DNA of 61,759 bases, taken from NCBI GenBank assembly GCA_903905455.1, contig CAIVGN010000148.1, forward strand, positions 1 to 61,759, given 5' to 3'. This DNA is from an uncultured Archangium sp. (GTDB taxonomy: Bacteria; Myxococcota; Myxococcia; Myxococcales; Myxococcaceae). Below the pieces are notes generated by a model. It was given only the letters and a program-made list of their open reading frames with translations. It did not search any database and was not told the DNA's origin. Of the stretch, positions 35,301 to 43,412 are shown piece by piece; position 1 is the first letter of the stretch; each line of letters opens with the position of its first letter. A program made the translations under genes and the position numbers.

Positions 35301-35768
35301 CTGGAGGCTGCGGGTCGCGCTGCCGGTCCACGAGGTGCCGGCCGGAGGGATGGAGGTCGCCGAGACGGGCACCACGCGCAGGCTGTCGGAGATGGCCCCC
35401 GTGGTGGCCACGAATACGAGCTGGTCGCCGCCGAAGACGCGCAGGCGCCGCGCGGTGGTGCTGCCCGTCCCCAGCGACGTGCCACAGCCGGGAGAGAAGA
35501 CGATGTTGTTCGAGCTCTCGAAGGCGGCGATGCAGCCACCGTCGAAGAGCCCCGCCCCCACGTAGGCGCCGGCGAGGCTGTTGACGAGGCTCACGCCGCC
35601 GTCGGTCTCGAGCTTCCACGCCGACACGCCGGTGGTGCCGGTCGCGACGACCAGCCCCGCATCGGCGACGACCACGTCTTGCGAGGTGCCCGACAGAGAC
35701 CCGAGCTGGTGCCAGCCCGCGAAGGCGACCGCCGGGAGCAACAGGATGAGGAGCCGCAGCGCGCGCAT
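32346..35768 (-). CDS. Large exported MYXO-CTERM protein with three 100-residue tandem repeats
   Basis: The 1140-residue product starts at ATG 35768, sharing a base with the upstream gene's TGA. A signal peptide ends VAFA-GW. Residues of about 20-320 look like a beta-propeller or similar all-beta region. Ig/PKD-like segments (about 320-590) follow, and then three near-identical 100-residue units at about 595-894, each containing SASCLDQRTxSAEVSVLDG and RRDIVARLLEDGGFTGA. A DUF11-like stretch (RNTTACAVQGLKVEVPL) precedes the C-terminal MYXO-CTERM: TGCGCSSTGS, a hydrophobic stretch, RRRRRE. It is predicted to be cleaved before Cys and surface-displayed. Confidence 0.87.
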   Translation of the reverse strand: MRALRLLILLLPAVAFAGWHQLGSLSGTSQDVVVADAGLVVATGTTGVSAWKLETDGGVSLVNSLAGAYVGAGLFDGGCIAAFESSNNIVFSPGCGTSLGTGSTTARRLRVFGGDQLVFVATTGAISDSLRVVPVSATSIPPAGTSWTGSATRSLQSARVGGVDFHVANAAIASHQYSVDGGTPIGVAGTTLRDASPFDRGGVPALLGLTNVATPVLVLFPDLRVATSQTLTIAPPLTARYVSMAAGTGVLSTLTGDLLSPLPDPARVAQVWRTRTGVPALMTDRVHCLDARWCAAISGAGVVFLYENAAAPTVAVLPAEATAGATVRLFADAGDIDGDPLFLSWSAAGATLTPVVGSDDGLSIDVTVPTDAVCGPFAVDVTPRDGLHATPSRVFIEIVGRGVLQTLGPSAPVYAGGPPVRVSAFLDGGCDLASLSWLSDDGQDSGVAQFDWRPPATVCNAAGAQVTLTATAAWAKRSPPTSTAAQQVTVLPWGTPEVPRFTQPATQVGGTSVTWTPVDSQHACVLSGGFPGTELLWGPIDAGAIPVTALDGGLRIEAPECFSGQVIASARRRVVGEQHGRISDAGLLVVNLTANVPALGAATPFGVTAAVDAGSVFGGLSVSASCLDQRTVSAEVSVLDGTTTVQSGVFAVDGGWSLPVAPGCVGGRRDIVARLLEDGGFTGATATAQVSLAANVPALGATTPFMVTAAADAGLLWGGFAVSASCLDQRTLSAEVSVLDGTTTIQSDVFALDGGWSIPVTLGCVGERRDIVARLLEDGGFTGATATAQVIIAADVPALGATTPFMVTAAADAGILSGGFAVSASCLDQRTLSAEVSVLDGPTTVATEVFALGGGWSLPVPGGCAGGRRDIVARLLEDGGFTGAVASAQVELSVLPVAVGAQGVARTDARCGAGVQAAVSLSPVDGACQATETSWRVISGPALAAASGTGTTFALQSQATDFSTVGQQLVIEWTVDGGGSNLATERRTIDIGVQAFVEVSVRSSPALHLEESAIEFEVSLRNTTACAVQGLKVEVPLRGATPLPGAVLVDGVKATARIDGSTLVLEDLTLPADGRTVVRVGARARLLAIPGAEPIASLGGLLVSTSAPGASAPTGCGCSSTGSMLAACLLVLARRRRREE
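33087..33986 (-). repeat. Three in-frame 300-bp tandem repeats
   Basis: Units occupy 33986-33687, 33686-33387 and 33386-33087, each exactly 300 bp (100 codons), with near-identical DNA over long stretches such as the block around 33121, 33421 and 33721. They encode a repeated secreted beta-domain. The high nucleotide identity suggests recent duplication or homogenisation. Confidence 0.9.
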
Positions 35769-38700
35769 CAGTAGGCGACCTCCGTGCGCAGGTAGACGCG
35801 ATCTCGCGAGGTCGTCGCGCCCGAGTCCAGCCCCGTGCCCGAGAAACCAAAGGCGTTGTACCCAGCGCCCACGAAGAAGCGGTGATCGAAGCGGTATCCG
35901 AGTTCCCCGCGCACCGAGGCCCAGGAACCGCCGTCGGGGGCCAGCGAACGGGCTGCGACTTCACCCGCCACCTCGAGGCCTTCCCACACCCGCACCGAGG
36001 GTCGCAGGGACGCGGAGAGGATGGGACCGGCCACGGTGAAGCCGAGGTGACCGCCGGCCGCCAGGGCGAACCGGTCTCCGAAGCGCATCGCGGGGAGCAC
36101 CGAGATCACGTGGAGCCGCTGCTCGAGAATCGGCGCCCAGCTCTGCGTGTAGGCGTAGCGCACGAGCACCGCGCCGCTGGCAAAGCGCCAGGCGATGGCG
36201 GCCGTCGCGTCGACGGTGCGGCCCACCATCGCATCGCTCGACACCGAGTGGGTCCACAGCGCGCGGGCGGTCACCGAGACGTCGCGGTGCGCGCGCCATT
36301 CGCCGCCGCCCGAGGCCACGAACTGGCGCAGCGATCGCGCGCCCTGCTCGTCCCTCACTTCTCCGCGCGCGAACAGCCTCACCGTCTCCTGCTCCCACGC
36401 CACTGACAGCCCGCCGGCATTGCGAGAGACGTCGGGGCCCAGGCCGTCAAGGGCCCGCGCCCCGTGCTCGTAGCGAGCGCTGAGGCTGAACGCCTCTCCC
36501 AGGCGCTGCGAGACGCCGACCGCGCGCGCGAGCCGCAGCCCGTTGACGTCGGTGGCCGAGACGTCCTCGGCGAACACCGCCGTGTCGGCGTCGACCTGCT
36601 GGCGAACGCCGGTGACCAGCCGCCGCTCGCCCGCCCCCGGCGCGTCGGCGTCGATGGCGTGCACGCCGTACCAGGTCTCGTCGCCGCGGCTCCACGACAC
36701 GTTGCCCCAGACCTGGGGACCGAGCGCTGGCCCCCACCCACCGCGCAGGCCGAGTTCGAGCTTCTCCGTGGGCTTGACGTCGACGCCCAGGGTGGCGAAC
36801 GAGAGCTCCATGCCACCCAGGGAGAGCAACTGCTGGCGATACCCGGCGCGCAACTGCAGCCACGAGGTCAACCGGTAGCGCCCCGCGAGCCCGAGGGTGA
36901 AGCCGCCGCGCGTGCCCTCGAGCAGCGTCTGCTGGAACTCGCGCGCCTCGATGCGCACACCCCAGTCAGCCCGCTCGTAGCCCACGCCACCGCCCAGGGT
37001 TCGGCCCTGCACGCGCGCTCCCGAGAACGGGTCTCGCGGGTCGGGCATGTCGCGGAAGTCGATGAGCGCGGCGACCACCACCGGACCCAGCGGCTGTTCC
37101 CCGCGCAGCGAGACCTGGTTGAGGGCGCCGAGCTGGGCGACGTCTTCGAAGCCGCTCTGCCGCCAGCGCCACGCCGCGTCCCACGAGCCCTTGCCGAAGA
37201 GCCCTTTCGAGCGGGCGCGCAAGGTGACGGCCCAGCCCGCGGTCTCAGCGGCAGACACCGCGGCGAGCTGTTGGGTCAGGCCGCCGTCGCGGGAGAACGA
37301 AAGCCCCTGCACGCCGCCCTGGCTCCGCGCGGCCTCGGCGCTCAGCCACACCGGCCCCAGCTTCGCCTCGGCCGCGCCGCGCAAGAGCCCGTAGCTCCCG
37401 TCACGAAACGCGCTCGCGGAGACCTTCACCGGGCCCAGGCGACCGCGCACGTCCCCACCGAAGACGGCGTCGCCGGGCCCGCTGGCGTCGAGGTACTCGT
37501 AGTCGACCAGCAGCACCGCCACGAGGCCGGAGGTGAGCGGATCTGCCTGCAGGAGCGACTCCCCGACGAAGAACGAGAGCGGCCTCGCCAGGAGCACGCG
37601 GCCGGACAACGCGTCGAGGGTGTAGTCGCGCAGACGCTGGAGGTGCACCTCGCGCACCGGCAACTGGGTGACCGCGTCGCGCCACTCGATGCGCAGGGCC
37701 TCGCTGCCGGTGACCACGGAGTTCTTCGAGAGGAAGAAGAGGCTCCCGCCGGTGCTCTCGAAGCGTTCGTGCATGGGCCGGCGAGAGAGCCCGGAGAGCA
37801 CGTCGGTCTGCGAGGGCGCCGCGACGCCGCGCAGGCTGACGCCGAAGGGGCTGAGCTGCGAGGGGGTCTCGAGTTCCAGGAATGCGCCCTGCAGCGCCCG
37901 GTGGGCCCGGCCCGCGTCGGCGGAGGCCTGGAACCACCGCGTGCTCCCGTAGCCCAGGCGGCCCCAGCCCTCGCGGGCCAGCTCGAGGCGCAGTCGCCCC
38001 TCGGAGGGGTTGGTGGCGATGGTCGCCGAGTCGTCGGCCCAGGCGCTCTGCGCGCGCATGGGGTCCAGTTGGCGCGCGAAGACGTCGACCCGCCGGGCAT
38101 CGAGCACGGTGCGGGCCTGCAGCGCGGTGAGATCGGTGTCGCGCAGATCGATCTCCGCGCCCAGCTTGAAGCCGGCGACCGACGCGCGCGCCGAGGCCGC
38201 CCCTCGCCCCGAGACCGAGAAGGCGCCGCGCTTCACGTCGTAGTTCGCCTCGAGATCGAGCAGGCCGACGACGAAGAGCCCGCTCGCGCCGAGCCGTTGC
38301 AGGGGCTGGGCCCACCGCGCGCCACTGACCACGAACTCCAGGGGCGTCACGTCACCGGGCATGGGCCGCCCCCCCCGCCCCGACGCGTCGAGCAGCGGCA
38401 CACCGGCGAGCAGCAGTTGCGCGCCCGCGGCCATCGCCGCGGAGACGATGCCGGTCGAAGACCACGTGACCTCGCCCATGGGCTCGAGGCCGCGGGGGAT
38501 GACGAGGGTGCTCCCGGCGCGGCTGACGACCTCGAAGCGGTGGAGCCAGAGACGAAGCTGGCCGGGTCGCCCCGAGGTCACGGGCACCAGGTTCGATCCG
38601 ACGACCAGCGGGACCCAGGCGCGGCCCCCCGGGGCCGTGACGCCGTTGATTGCCAGCGACTCACCCGCCGGCACGTCGAGGGCGAGCTCCAGCTGGAGTG

Positions 38701-39145
38701 CGTCGGCAGCCCGGCGAAACCCGGGGCTCTCGGGGAGCAACGCCGGGGACTGGCTGTCGCCCCGGGTCAACGCGAAAGCGACGTGGACCGCGGCGCCAGC
38801 CGGCACCTCGAGGGTTTGCCCGCGCTCTGTCCCGCCCCAGGTGCCGAGCAACGATCCGGGGTCGACCTTCACGCGATGGCGGCCCGGTGGCAGCCGGCCT
38901 CCGGCGAACGAGTCAGCGACCCGCGCACCGACGCCCGCGAAGTGGAACCGGCCCTCGCGATCGGTGACGGCCTCGAGACCGGTCTCGAGGAGCACCCGGG
39001 CCCCGACGACGCCGGGCTCTTCTGCCGCGCAGCGCCCGTCGCGGTCGACGTCTTCACACACGCGCCCGACGATGGCGCCGTCGTCGAACTGGCTGACCAG
39101 CGGGGCCTGCGCGAGCACCACCAGCGACCACAGCGCGGCGATCAC
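35768..39145 (-). CDS. Outer-membrane beta-barrel protein with N-terminal SdrD-B-like domain
   Basis: The 1125-residue product starts at GTG 39145, overlapping the preceding stop as GTGA; the longer frame upstream is shadow. After a short signal (ALWSLVVLAQA), an SdrD-B/CNA-B-like domain (about 20-115) has GRVCEDVDRDGRCAAEEPGV and VTDREGRFHFAGV. The middle includes LRDYTLDALSGRVLLARPL and AVLLVDYEYLDA, as in large surface proteins with 'conserved repeat' usher-like plugs. The C-terminal two thirds alternate hydrophobic and polar residues and end in an aromatic-rich strand, YLRTEVAY, as an outer-membrane barrel does. The position between an Ig protein and a MYXO-CTERM protein suggests an export or display role, which is inferred. 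Confidence 0.85.
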   Translation of the reverse strand: MIAALWSLVVLAQAPLVSQFDDGAIVGRVCEDVDRDGRCAAEEPGVVGARVLLETGLEAVTDREGRFHFAGVGARVADSFAGGRLPPGRHRVKVDPGSLLGTWGGTERGQTLEVPAGAAVHVAFALTRGDSQSPALLPESPGFRRAADALQLELALDVPAGESLAINGVTAPGGRAWVPLVVGSNLVPVTSGRPGQLRLWLHRFEVVSRAGSTLVIPRGLEPMGEVTWSSTGIVSAAMAAGAQLLLAGVPLLDASGRGGRPMPGDVTPLEFVVSGARWAQPLQRLGASGLFVVGLLDLEANYDVKRGAFSVSGRGAASARASVAGFKLGAEIDLRDTDLTALQARTVLDARRVDVFARQLDPMRAQSAWADDSATIATNPSEGRLRLELAREGWGRLGYGSTRWFQASADAGRAHRALQGAFLELETPSQLSPFGVSLRGVAAPSQTDVLSGLSRRPMHERFESTGGSLFFLSKNSVVTGSEALRIEWRDAVTQLPVREVHLQRLRDYTLDALSGRVLLARPLSFFVGESLLQADPLTSGLVAVLLVDYEYLDASGPGDAVFGGDVRGRLGPVKVSASAFRDGSYGLLRGAAEAKLGPVWLSAEAARSQGGVQGLSFSRDGGLTQQLAAVSAAETAGWAVTLRARSKGLFGKGSWDAAWRWRQSGFEDVAQLGALNQVSLRGEQPLGPVVVAALIDFRDMPDPRDPFSGARVQGRTLGGGVGYERADWGVRIEAREFQQTLLEGTRGGFTLGLAGRYRLTSWLQLRAGYRQQLLSLGGMELSFATLGVDVKPTEKLELGLRGGWGPALGPQVWGNVSWSRGDETWYGVHAIDADAPGAGERRLVTGVRQQVDADTAVFAEDVSATDVNGLRLARAVGVSQRLGEAFSLSARYEHGARALDGLGPDVSRNAGGLSVAWEQETVRLFARGEVRDEQGARSLRQFVASGGGEWRAHRDVSVTARALWTHSVSSDAMVGRTVDATAAIAWRFASGAVLVRYAYTQSWAPILEQRLHVISVLPAMRFGDRFALAAGGHLGFTVAGPILSASLRPSVRVWEGLEVAGEVAARSLAPDGGSWASVRGELGYRFDHRFFVGAGYNAFGFSGTGLDSGATTSRDRVYLRTEVAY

Positions 39146-40743
39146 GGGGCGACCTCGACGACGGCGCTGACCCGGCTCTGCACGTCGGTGATCGAAAAGA
39201 GCCCGGCGGCGGCGCGCTCGACCGTCTGCCCGTGGCTCACCCGCCGCCGCGTTCCATCCGGGGCCCGTACGTCGACGTCGCGCCCTTCGAGGACCTGGCC
39301 GTCGACCGACTCGACCCACCACGCGAAGCCGTCCGCCCGCTGCGACACCTTGACGTTCACCGGCACCGGAGGCCCGACGCGGACGGGGACCGTGGCTCCG
39401 ACGCGCGGACGTGCGGTCTCCAGGCCCCCGTCGAAGGCGAGCCGCAGCCCGGGCCACTCGACGTGGTGCAGTTCGCCCGCGCCCGGAGCGGGCCGCCACT
39501 CGGCGACGCCGTCGGCCCCGGTGGTGACCTCGACGCCCCCGGCGCTGACCCGCTGCGTGGGCACCGGGAGCCCCGAGAGGTCGGTCACCAGCACCCCGAG
39601 CCCTCCGTCGGTGCGCCAGGCCTGCACCCGGGCCGGCTCGTGGCCGCTGGGGCCGGAGGCGGAGATCGTCAGCGATTGAGACCCCTGGGGCTCCTGGACC
39701 GCCACCGGCCATCGCAGCGACGCCTCACCTCGCTCGTCGGTCAAGACCGGCGCAGCCCGGGGCACCGACACCGTGACGCCGGCCAGGGGGCGCCCGAGCT
39801 GGTCGCGGGCCAGCGCCTTCGCGCGCCAGACGCCGCCGGCGTGCACCAGCGCCTCTTCGGGGGTGACCGTGAGGGTGCGCACCGGCCCCTGGGCCAGCGC
39901 CATGGTGAGCTCTTCGACCGAGTCGACCGGACCCTGCTTCCAGCTGGCCACCATGCGCTCGAGGCCCGAGCCGACCTCGCGGGGGGCGGTCCAGGTCCAC
40001 TCCTGCACGCCGTCACCCAGCTCCCGGGGCACGCTGAAGGACCCCCGCCCGCCCTTCCACTGCACGCGGGCCCCCTGGGTGGGGTTGCCGAAGCGGTCTG
40101 ACGACGCGCACAACACGCGGGCCCGGGAGACCCCGTCCGCCGGCAAGCGCGTGGGGGTCACCACGCAGGCGAGTTGGTCGGTCGGGGGCAGCATCAGGTC
40201 GAGCTTCGCGGAGCGCTTGTTGCCCACGCGGTCGCGCGTCACGGTGGTGGCGATGCCGTACCCGGGGGGCACCACCACCGGCAGGCGGAAGGTGCCGTCG
40301 GCGCCCGCCAGCGAAGGGCCGAAGGTCGAGGCCCCGAGCGTCAACGTCACCTCGGCGCCCCGCTCGGCCCGCCCGGGCACCTCGACGGCGCTGGCGATGG
40401 GCACGCGCAGCACCCCGAAGGCCCCTTCGACCGACTGGGGGTGGGGCCAGGGGGCGAAAGCGACGATGATCGCCACTTCGGGGAAGCGCGTGGTGGGCAG
40501 CAGGTAGCGGGCGCGAAACCGGCCCGGCCCGAGCCGCTCCACCGAATCAATGGTGCCCACGTTGGCGCGGAGCACCGGGGGCGCGGGCTGTTCACCGCCG
40601 ATGGAGATCTCGAGCACCGCCGCGGTGTCGCGCCCCTTCACCGGCGCGCGCGGGTTCAACGTCAAGGCGACGGACTGGGCCCCCACGGCGGAGGCCGCGA
40701 GGCCCAGCACCAGGATCAACCACCGAGGGGCACCACCGCGCAT
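39142..40743 (-). CDS. Exported Ig-like (Big_1/invasin-type) protein
   Basis: The 533-residue product has a signal peptide ending SAVGA-QS. Successive Ig-like domains are visible. LACVVTPTRLPADGVSRARVL and RVLCASSDRFGNPTQGARVQW form a Big_1-type unit at about 185-285, and a second, ALARDQLGRPLAGVTVSV, sits at about 300-380. No MYXO-CTERM or lipobox is present, so it should stay periplasmic or be secreted. Its stop overlaps the GTG start of the barrel protein (GTGA). It begins immediately after the beta-propeller gene ends. Confidence 0.85.
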   Translation of the reverse strand: MRGGAPRWLILVLGLAASAVGAQSVALTLNPRAPVKGRDTAAVLEISIGGEQPAPPVLRANVGTIDSVERLGPGRFRARYLLPTTRFPEVAIIVAFAPWPHPQSVEGAFGVLRVPIASAVEVPGRAERGAEVTLTLGASTFGPSLAGADGTFRLPVVVPPGYGIATTVTRDRVGNKRSAKLDLMLPPTDQLACVVTPTRLPADGVSRARVLCASSDRFGNPTQGARVQWKGGRGSFSVPRELGDGVQEWTWTAPREVGSGLERMVASWKQGPVDSVEELTMALAQGPVRTLTVTPEEALVHAGGVWRAKALARDQLGRPLAGVTVSVPRAAPVLTDERGEASLRWPVAVQEPQGSQSLTISASGPSGHEPARVQAWRTDGGLGVLVTDLSGLPVPTQRVSAGGVEVTTGADGVAEWRPAPGAGELHHVEWPGLRLAFDGGLETARPRVGATVPVRVGPPVPVNVKVSQRADGFAWWVESVDGQVLEGRDVDVRAPDGTRRRVSHGQTVERAAAGLFSITDVQSRVSAVVEVAP

Positions 40744-42537
40744 TCAGCTCGAGACTCTACGTTGCTCCCGTCGCACCACGAGCCGAATCGCCGCGGGCCG
40801 CCGGAGCATGAGCGCCATGAAGGCCAAGAGCGCCAGCACCGGGGCCAGCGTGCCACCCGAGCTCGAGCAACCAGCGGCGGCGTCGGGGCCCTCGGGCGCA
40901 CCGGCGGCCTGCAGCGGGTACTGGTGCGTCGCCGTGGCGCAGACCTGGGCGAGGCTCACCCGAACGCGCGTCATCGGCTGGTGGTTGTCGCCGTCGATGA
41001 CGTGGAGCGTGACCGAGGACGCCGACACGACGGTGCCCACCGACCAACTGGCGCCGGTCTGCCCGAGGTGGCGACCGTGGCCACCCTCGTCTTCGTTCTC
41101 GGCTTCGTCGTCGCCTTCGTCGTCACAGCCCGCGGCGTCGCGGCAGCCGGCGAACGAATACTGGGCGGCGAGGGCCAGCTGGGCCGCCGTACGCGGGTGC
41201 GGCTGCGAGGAGCCGCTGCGGTAGGTGCAGATGATCCGCCGTCCACCCGAAGCGAAGGTCAGCGAGGCCGACTTGTTGCCCGCGTTGCCCGCGACGACCG
41301 GGAGCACCGCCGGGATGACGAAGCTGGACGCCGTGGGGAAGCTCGCCTGCCCGTCGGTGGAGCGCTTGGGCGAATACGTCTGGGTGGCCTCGAGGGTGAC
41401 GGAGCTGCTGGTGCAGGCCGGGAGGCCCGCGTCGGGAGCGCCGGCGTCAGGGGCGCCCGCGTCGGCGACACCCGCGTCGGGAGCCGGCGCGGCGGGGAGC
41501 ACGAAGGTCGCGCCGTAGATGTTGCTCAGGAGGTCGACGCCGTCGTTGGCCTGCCACACCAGCCGCACTTCGCCGTTGGGGAGCACCGTCACGTCGTTGA
41601 GGGTCTCGTTGACGGTCGCCGTGTTGGTGACCTGGAACAGCCGGTTGGTCACCAGGTCGATGACGTAGATGTCGGAGCGGGTCGCGCCCACCGCGCGGTT
41701 CTCGAAGGCGACCAGCTGGCCGCGGATGGAGGGCTGGCGCTGCTCACCGGCAATCTCCAGCACGGTCTCCGGGCCGCCCGCGACGGGGACGATCACCAGG
41801 TCGGTGCCCGTGGGCCCGTAGCCGGTGCGCTCGTAGACGACCTGGGTGCCGTTGGTGTCGGCGTTGGTCTCGTTGAGCAGCGAAGTGGTGAGGGCCAGGG
41901 GCGCCGACCAGCCCGCGCCGGTGCGGGTCGAGGTGTAGATGTCGCAGTTGGCCTGGCTGACGGGGCAGCGCTCCCAGGTGATGATGGTGCCGTCGGGAGA
42001 CACGGCGGGGTTGAAGTCGGTGACCGTGTCGTTGGTGAGCCGCGCGACTCCGCTGCCGCCCAGGTCGAGGGTCATCAGCTCGCCGCTGCCGTCACCGGAG
42101 AGCCCGTAGTCGATGAAGGCCGCGGTCTGGGCGCCGAGCGCGACGCCCAGGCGCTGCGTGTTGGGGCCGGGGGCCAACTCGGTGACCGCGTTCGAGGCCA
42201 CGTCGAAGAGCAGGATGCCCGAGGTGCCGTCGTTGAAGATGCGGGTGAAGACGATGCGGCCCTGGTCGACGTCGCTCAGGAAGTCGCGCCCCGTGCCGCC
42301 GTCGGCTTGCACGTTGGGGATGGACCGGTCGAGGCCGGTGGAGAACTCGTAGAACCGGATCTGCTCGCCGATGGGGTCCACGAAGCTGGAGTAGGCCGCG
42401 AGGTCCTGGTCGACGTGGGGATCGTACTGATCGCCCAGTTGCCCATTGATGGTGATCTGGGGTGGGACCAGCACCCCGCCGTCGAGCGGGGTGATCGAGA
42501 GCAGCACCGTGACCATCGTCGCGAACCCTGAAACCAT
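40744..42537 (-). CDS. Exported TolB-type beta-propeller protein with MYXO-CTERM
   Basis: The 597-residue product starts at ATG 42537, with AGGAGG at a five-base spacing. It is the first gene of the operon. Signal-like residues 1-20 lead to a repeated beta-propeller (about 30-360) with DYDPH, DIYTS, FNPAVSPDGTIITWERC and SDIYVIDLVTNRLF blades of TolB/WD40-type. A DAG linker (about 362-390) follows, then a second domain with an acidic patch CDDEGDDEAENEDEGGHGRH. At the C-terminus AAAGCSSSGG, a hydrophobic stretch and Arg residues form a MYXO-CTERM-like signal. The tail after it (AAIRLVVRREQRRVSS) is longer than usual. Confidence 0.86.
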   Translation of the reverse strand: MVSGFATMVTVLLSITPLDGGVLVPPQITINGQLGDQYDPHVDQDLAAYSSFVDPIGEQIRFYEFSTGLDRSIPNVQADGGTGRDFLSDVDQGRIVFTRIFNDGTSGILLFDVASNAVTELAPGPNTQRLGVALGAQTAAFIDYGLSGDGSGELMTLDLGGSGVARLTNDTVTDFNPAVSPDGTIITWERCPVSQANCDIYTSTRTGAGWSAPLALTTSLLNETNADTNGTQVVYERTGYGPTGTDLVIVPVAGGPETVLEIAGEQRQPSIRGQLVAFENRAVGATRSDIYVIDLVTNRLFQVTNTATVNETLNDVTVLPNGEVRLVWQANDGVDLLSNIYGATFVLPAAPAPDAGVADAGAPDAGAPDAGLPACTSSSVTLEATQTYSPKRSTDGQASFPTASSFVIPAVLPVVAGNAGNKSASLTFASGGRRIICTYRSGSSQPHPRTAAQLALAAQYSFAGCRDAAGCDDEGDDEAENEDEGGHGRHLGQTGASWSVGTVVSASSVTLHVIDGDNHQPMTRVRVSLAQVCATATHQYPLQAAGAPEGPDAAAGCSSSGGTLAPVLALLAFMALMLRRPAAIRLVVRREQRRVSS

Positions 42538-42815
42538 CGTGCCTCCTGCCGGTCCAGACTGCTCCGGCACCTCTGGTCTCCAGCTCAGGGCACGGGTGGC
42601 TACGGGCCACTCGCTTCTCCAGGCGACCACGGCCGACCGCTTCGTTCCGACTGCGACGAAGTGAGGCCCCGCGGCTTTGCGACCCCAGGGTTTCCCCGGG
42701 TGTGCCCTGATGCAGGAGACGATGTTGGTCAGGATGGTATCGGGGTCTCGTCACTCACGTCAAACACACCTCTTGCGACACACCGCGACACCATGTAAGG
42801 CGCGCGCACATTCTC
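42538..42815. other. Intergenic region upstream of the surface operon and tRNA
   Basis: These 278 bases lie between the start of the minus-strand surface operon and the plus-strand tRNA. The operon's AGGAGG lies at the left end. I see no convincing gene here and no strong promoter for the operon. Confidence 0.5.
42773..42799 (+). promoter_or_regulatory. Possible tRNA promoter
   Basis: TTGCGA (42773-42778) is followed after 15 nt by TGTAAG (42794-42799). The tRNA begins about 17 bases downstream. Both boxes deviate from consensus, so this is a weak call. Confidence 0.3.
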
Positions 42816-42889
42816 GGCCAAGTAGCTCAGCTGGTTAGAGCGGCGGTCTCATAATCCGCAGGTAGTCGGTTCGAGTCCGACCTTGGCCA
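42816..42889 (+). tRNA. tRNA with CAU anticodon (Met elongator, or Ile2)
   Basis: The 74-nt cloverleaf has acceptor stem GGCCAAG/CTTGGCC, D-arm GCTC...GAGC, anticodon loop CTCATAA (CAU), and T-arm GTCGG-TTCGAGT-CCGAC. The discriminator is A and CCA is not encoded. The last anticodon-stem pair (31-39) is U-U. CAU is read as Met unless the wobble C becomes lysidine (Ile2), and the acceptor bases do not settle which. Confidence 0.93.
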
Positions 42890-42897
42890 CAGGACCG

Positions 42898-42933
42898 CAG
42901 CCCTCGATGCGAACCATCGAGGGCTGTTTTTTT
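42898..42933 (+). terminator. Strong intrinsic terminator after the tRNA
   Basis: A perfect 12-bp stem, CAGCCCTCGATG/CATCGAGGGCTG, with a 5-nt loop is followed directly by seven T. It ends the tRNA transcript 8 bp after the tRNA. Confidence 0.93.
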
Positions 42934-43011
42934 GACGTGTTGGGCAAGCGACTGTCTCATCGCGTTGCAGGTTCGTAGCGACCTGTAGCGATACCCGATG
43001 GGGAGAAACGC

Positions 43012-43257
43012 ATGCACGACACGACGATGGGCGTACGCACCGCAGAGCAGAGTGACCTTCAGCAGCACACCTCTGCGCACGCAGTGGAGGTGGAGAAGCT
43101 GATCAGCGAGGTGGTGAGCACGCACGTGCTGGTCGAGCAGCAGAAGGTCGACCTGCTGCGCGAGCTGTCGCGGCGCACGCGCATCGCCCAGAGCGAGTAC
43201 CTGCGCGAGGCGGTCGACGACCTGCTCAACAAGTACGAGAAGAAAGAGGAGCCCTGA
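43012..43257 (+). CDS. Ribbon-helix-helix domain protein
   Basis: The 81-residue protein starts at ATG 43012. The C-terminal 45 residues fit a ribbon-helix-helix DNA-binding fold: a short strand VLVEQQKVDLLRELSRRT followed by RIAQSEYLREAVDDLLNKY, where Q-S-E-Y-L-R-E-A-V matches the conserved second helix. The N-terminal 35 residues (polar, His/Gln-rich) are unlike the family. It overlaps the next small gene by one base (TGATG). It is probably a small transcription regulator, and the target is unknown. Confidence 0.8.
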   Translation: MHDTTMGVRTAEQSDLQQHTSAHAVEVEKLISEVVSTHVLVEQQKVDLLRELSRRTRIAQSEYLREAVDDLLNKYEKKEEP

Positions 43258-43412
43258 TGCCTCCGCGCCCTGCCCCGGTGCTCGACCTGCCGACCTACGA
43301 CTTCACCGGCCGCCGCACGCGCCTGGTGCCGCCGCCGCCCGCGCTGCCGATGGACGCCGAGCCGTCTCCCCTGCTCGACGCGATCCGCAAGTACCTCGAC
43401 CGCGTCAGCTGA
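43257..43412 (+). CDS. 51-residue Pro-rich protein coupled to the RHH gene
   Basis: The ATG at 43257 shares one base with the TGA of the ribbon-helix-helix gene and has GAGGAG seven bases upstream, which argues that it is translated. The product is MPPRPAPVLDLPTYD... with a PPPPAL stretch and a C-terminal amphipathic helix, LLDAIRKYLDRVS. I recognise no family, and it does not look like a known toxin. Its last 8 bases overlap the convergent DedA gene. Confidence 0.65.
   Translation: MPPRPAPVLDLPTYDFTGRRTRLVPPPPALPMDAEPSPLLDAIRKYLDRVS

Noticed and set aside
36464-39679. 1071-residue plus-strand frame and other long frames at 16428-18986 (upstream part), 32407-34377, 45518-47944 and 54392-57526
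   Set aside because: Each is antisense to, or an upstream extension of, a gene with recognisable domains. All lack ribosome sites and show His/Arg/Gly-rich shadow composition.
42538-42815. Riboswitch or small RNA in the intergenic gap before the tRNA
   Set aside because: No recognisable aptamer or terminator is visible on either strand apart from the tRNA unit.
43012-43412. Toxin-antitoxin reading of the RHH plus 51-residue pair
   Set aside because: RHH proteins are often antitoxins, but the partner has no RelE, ParE, PIN or CcdB features and is Pro-rich. The regulator-plus-small-protein reading is kept without a toxin claim.
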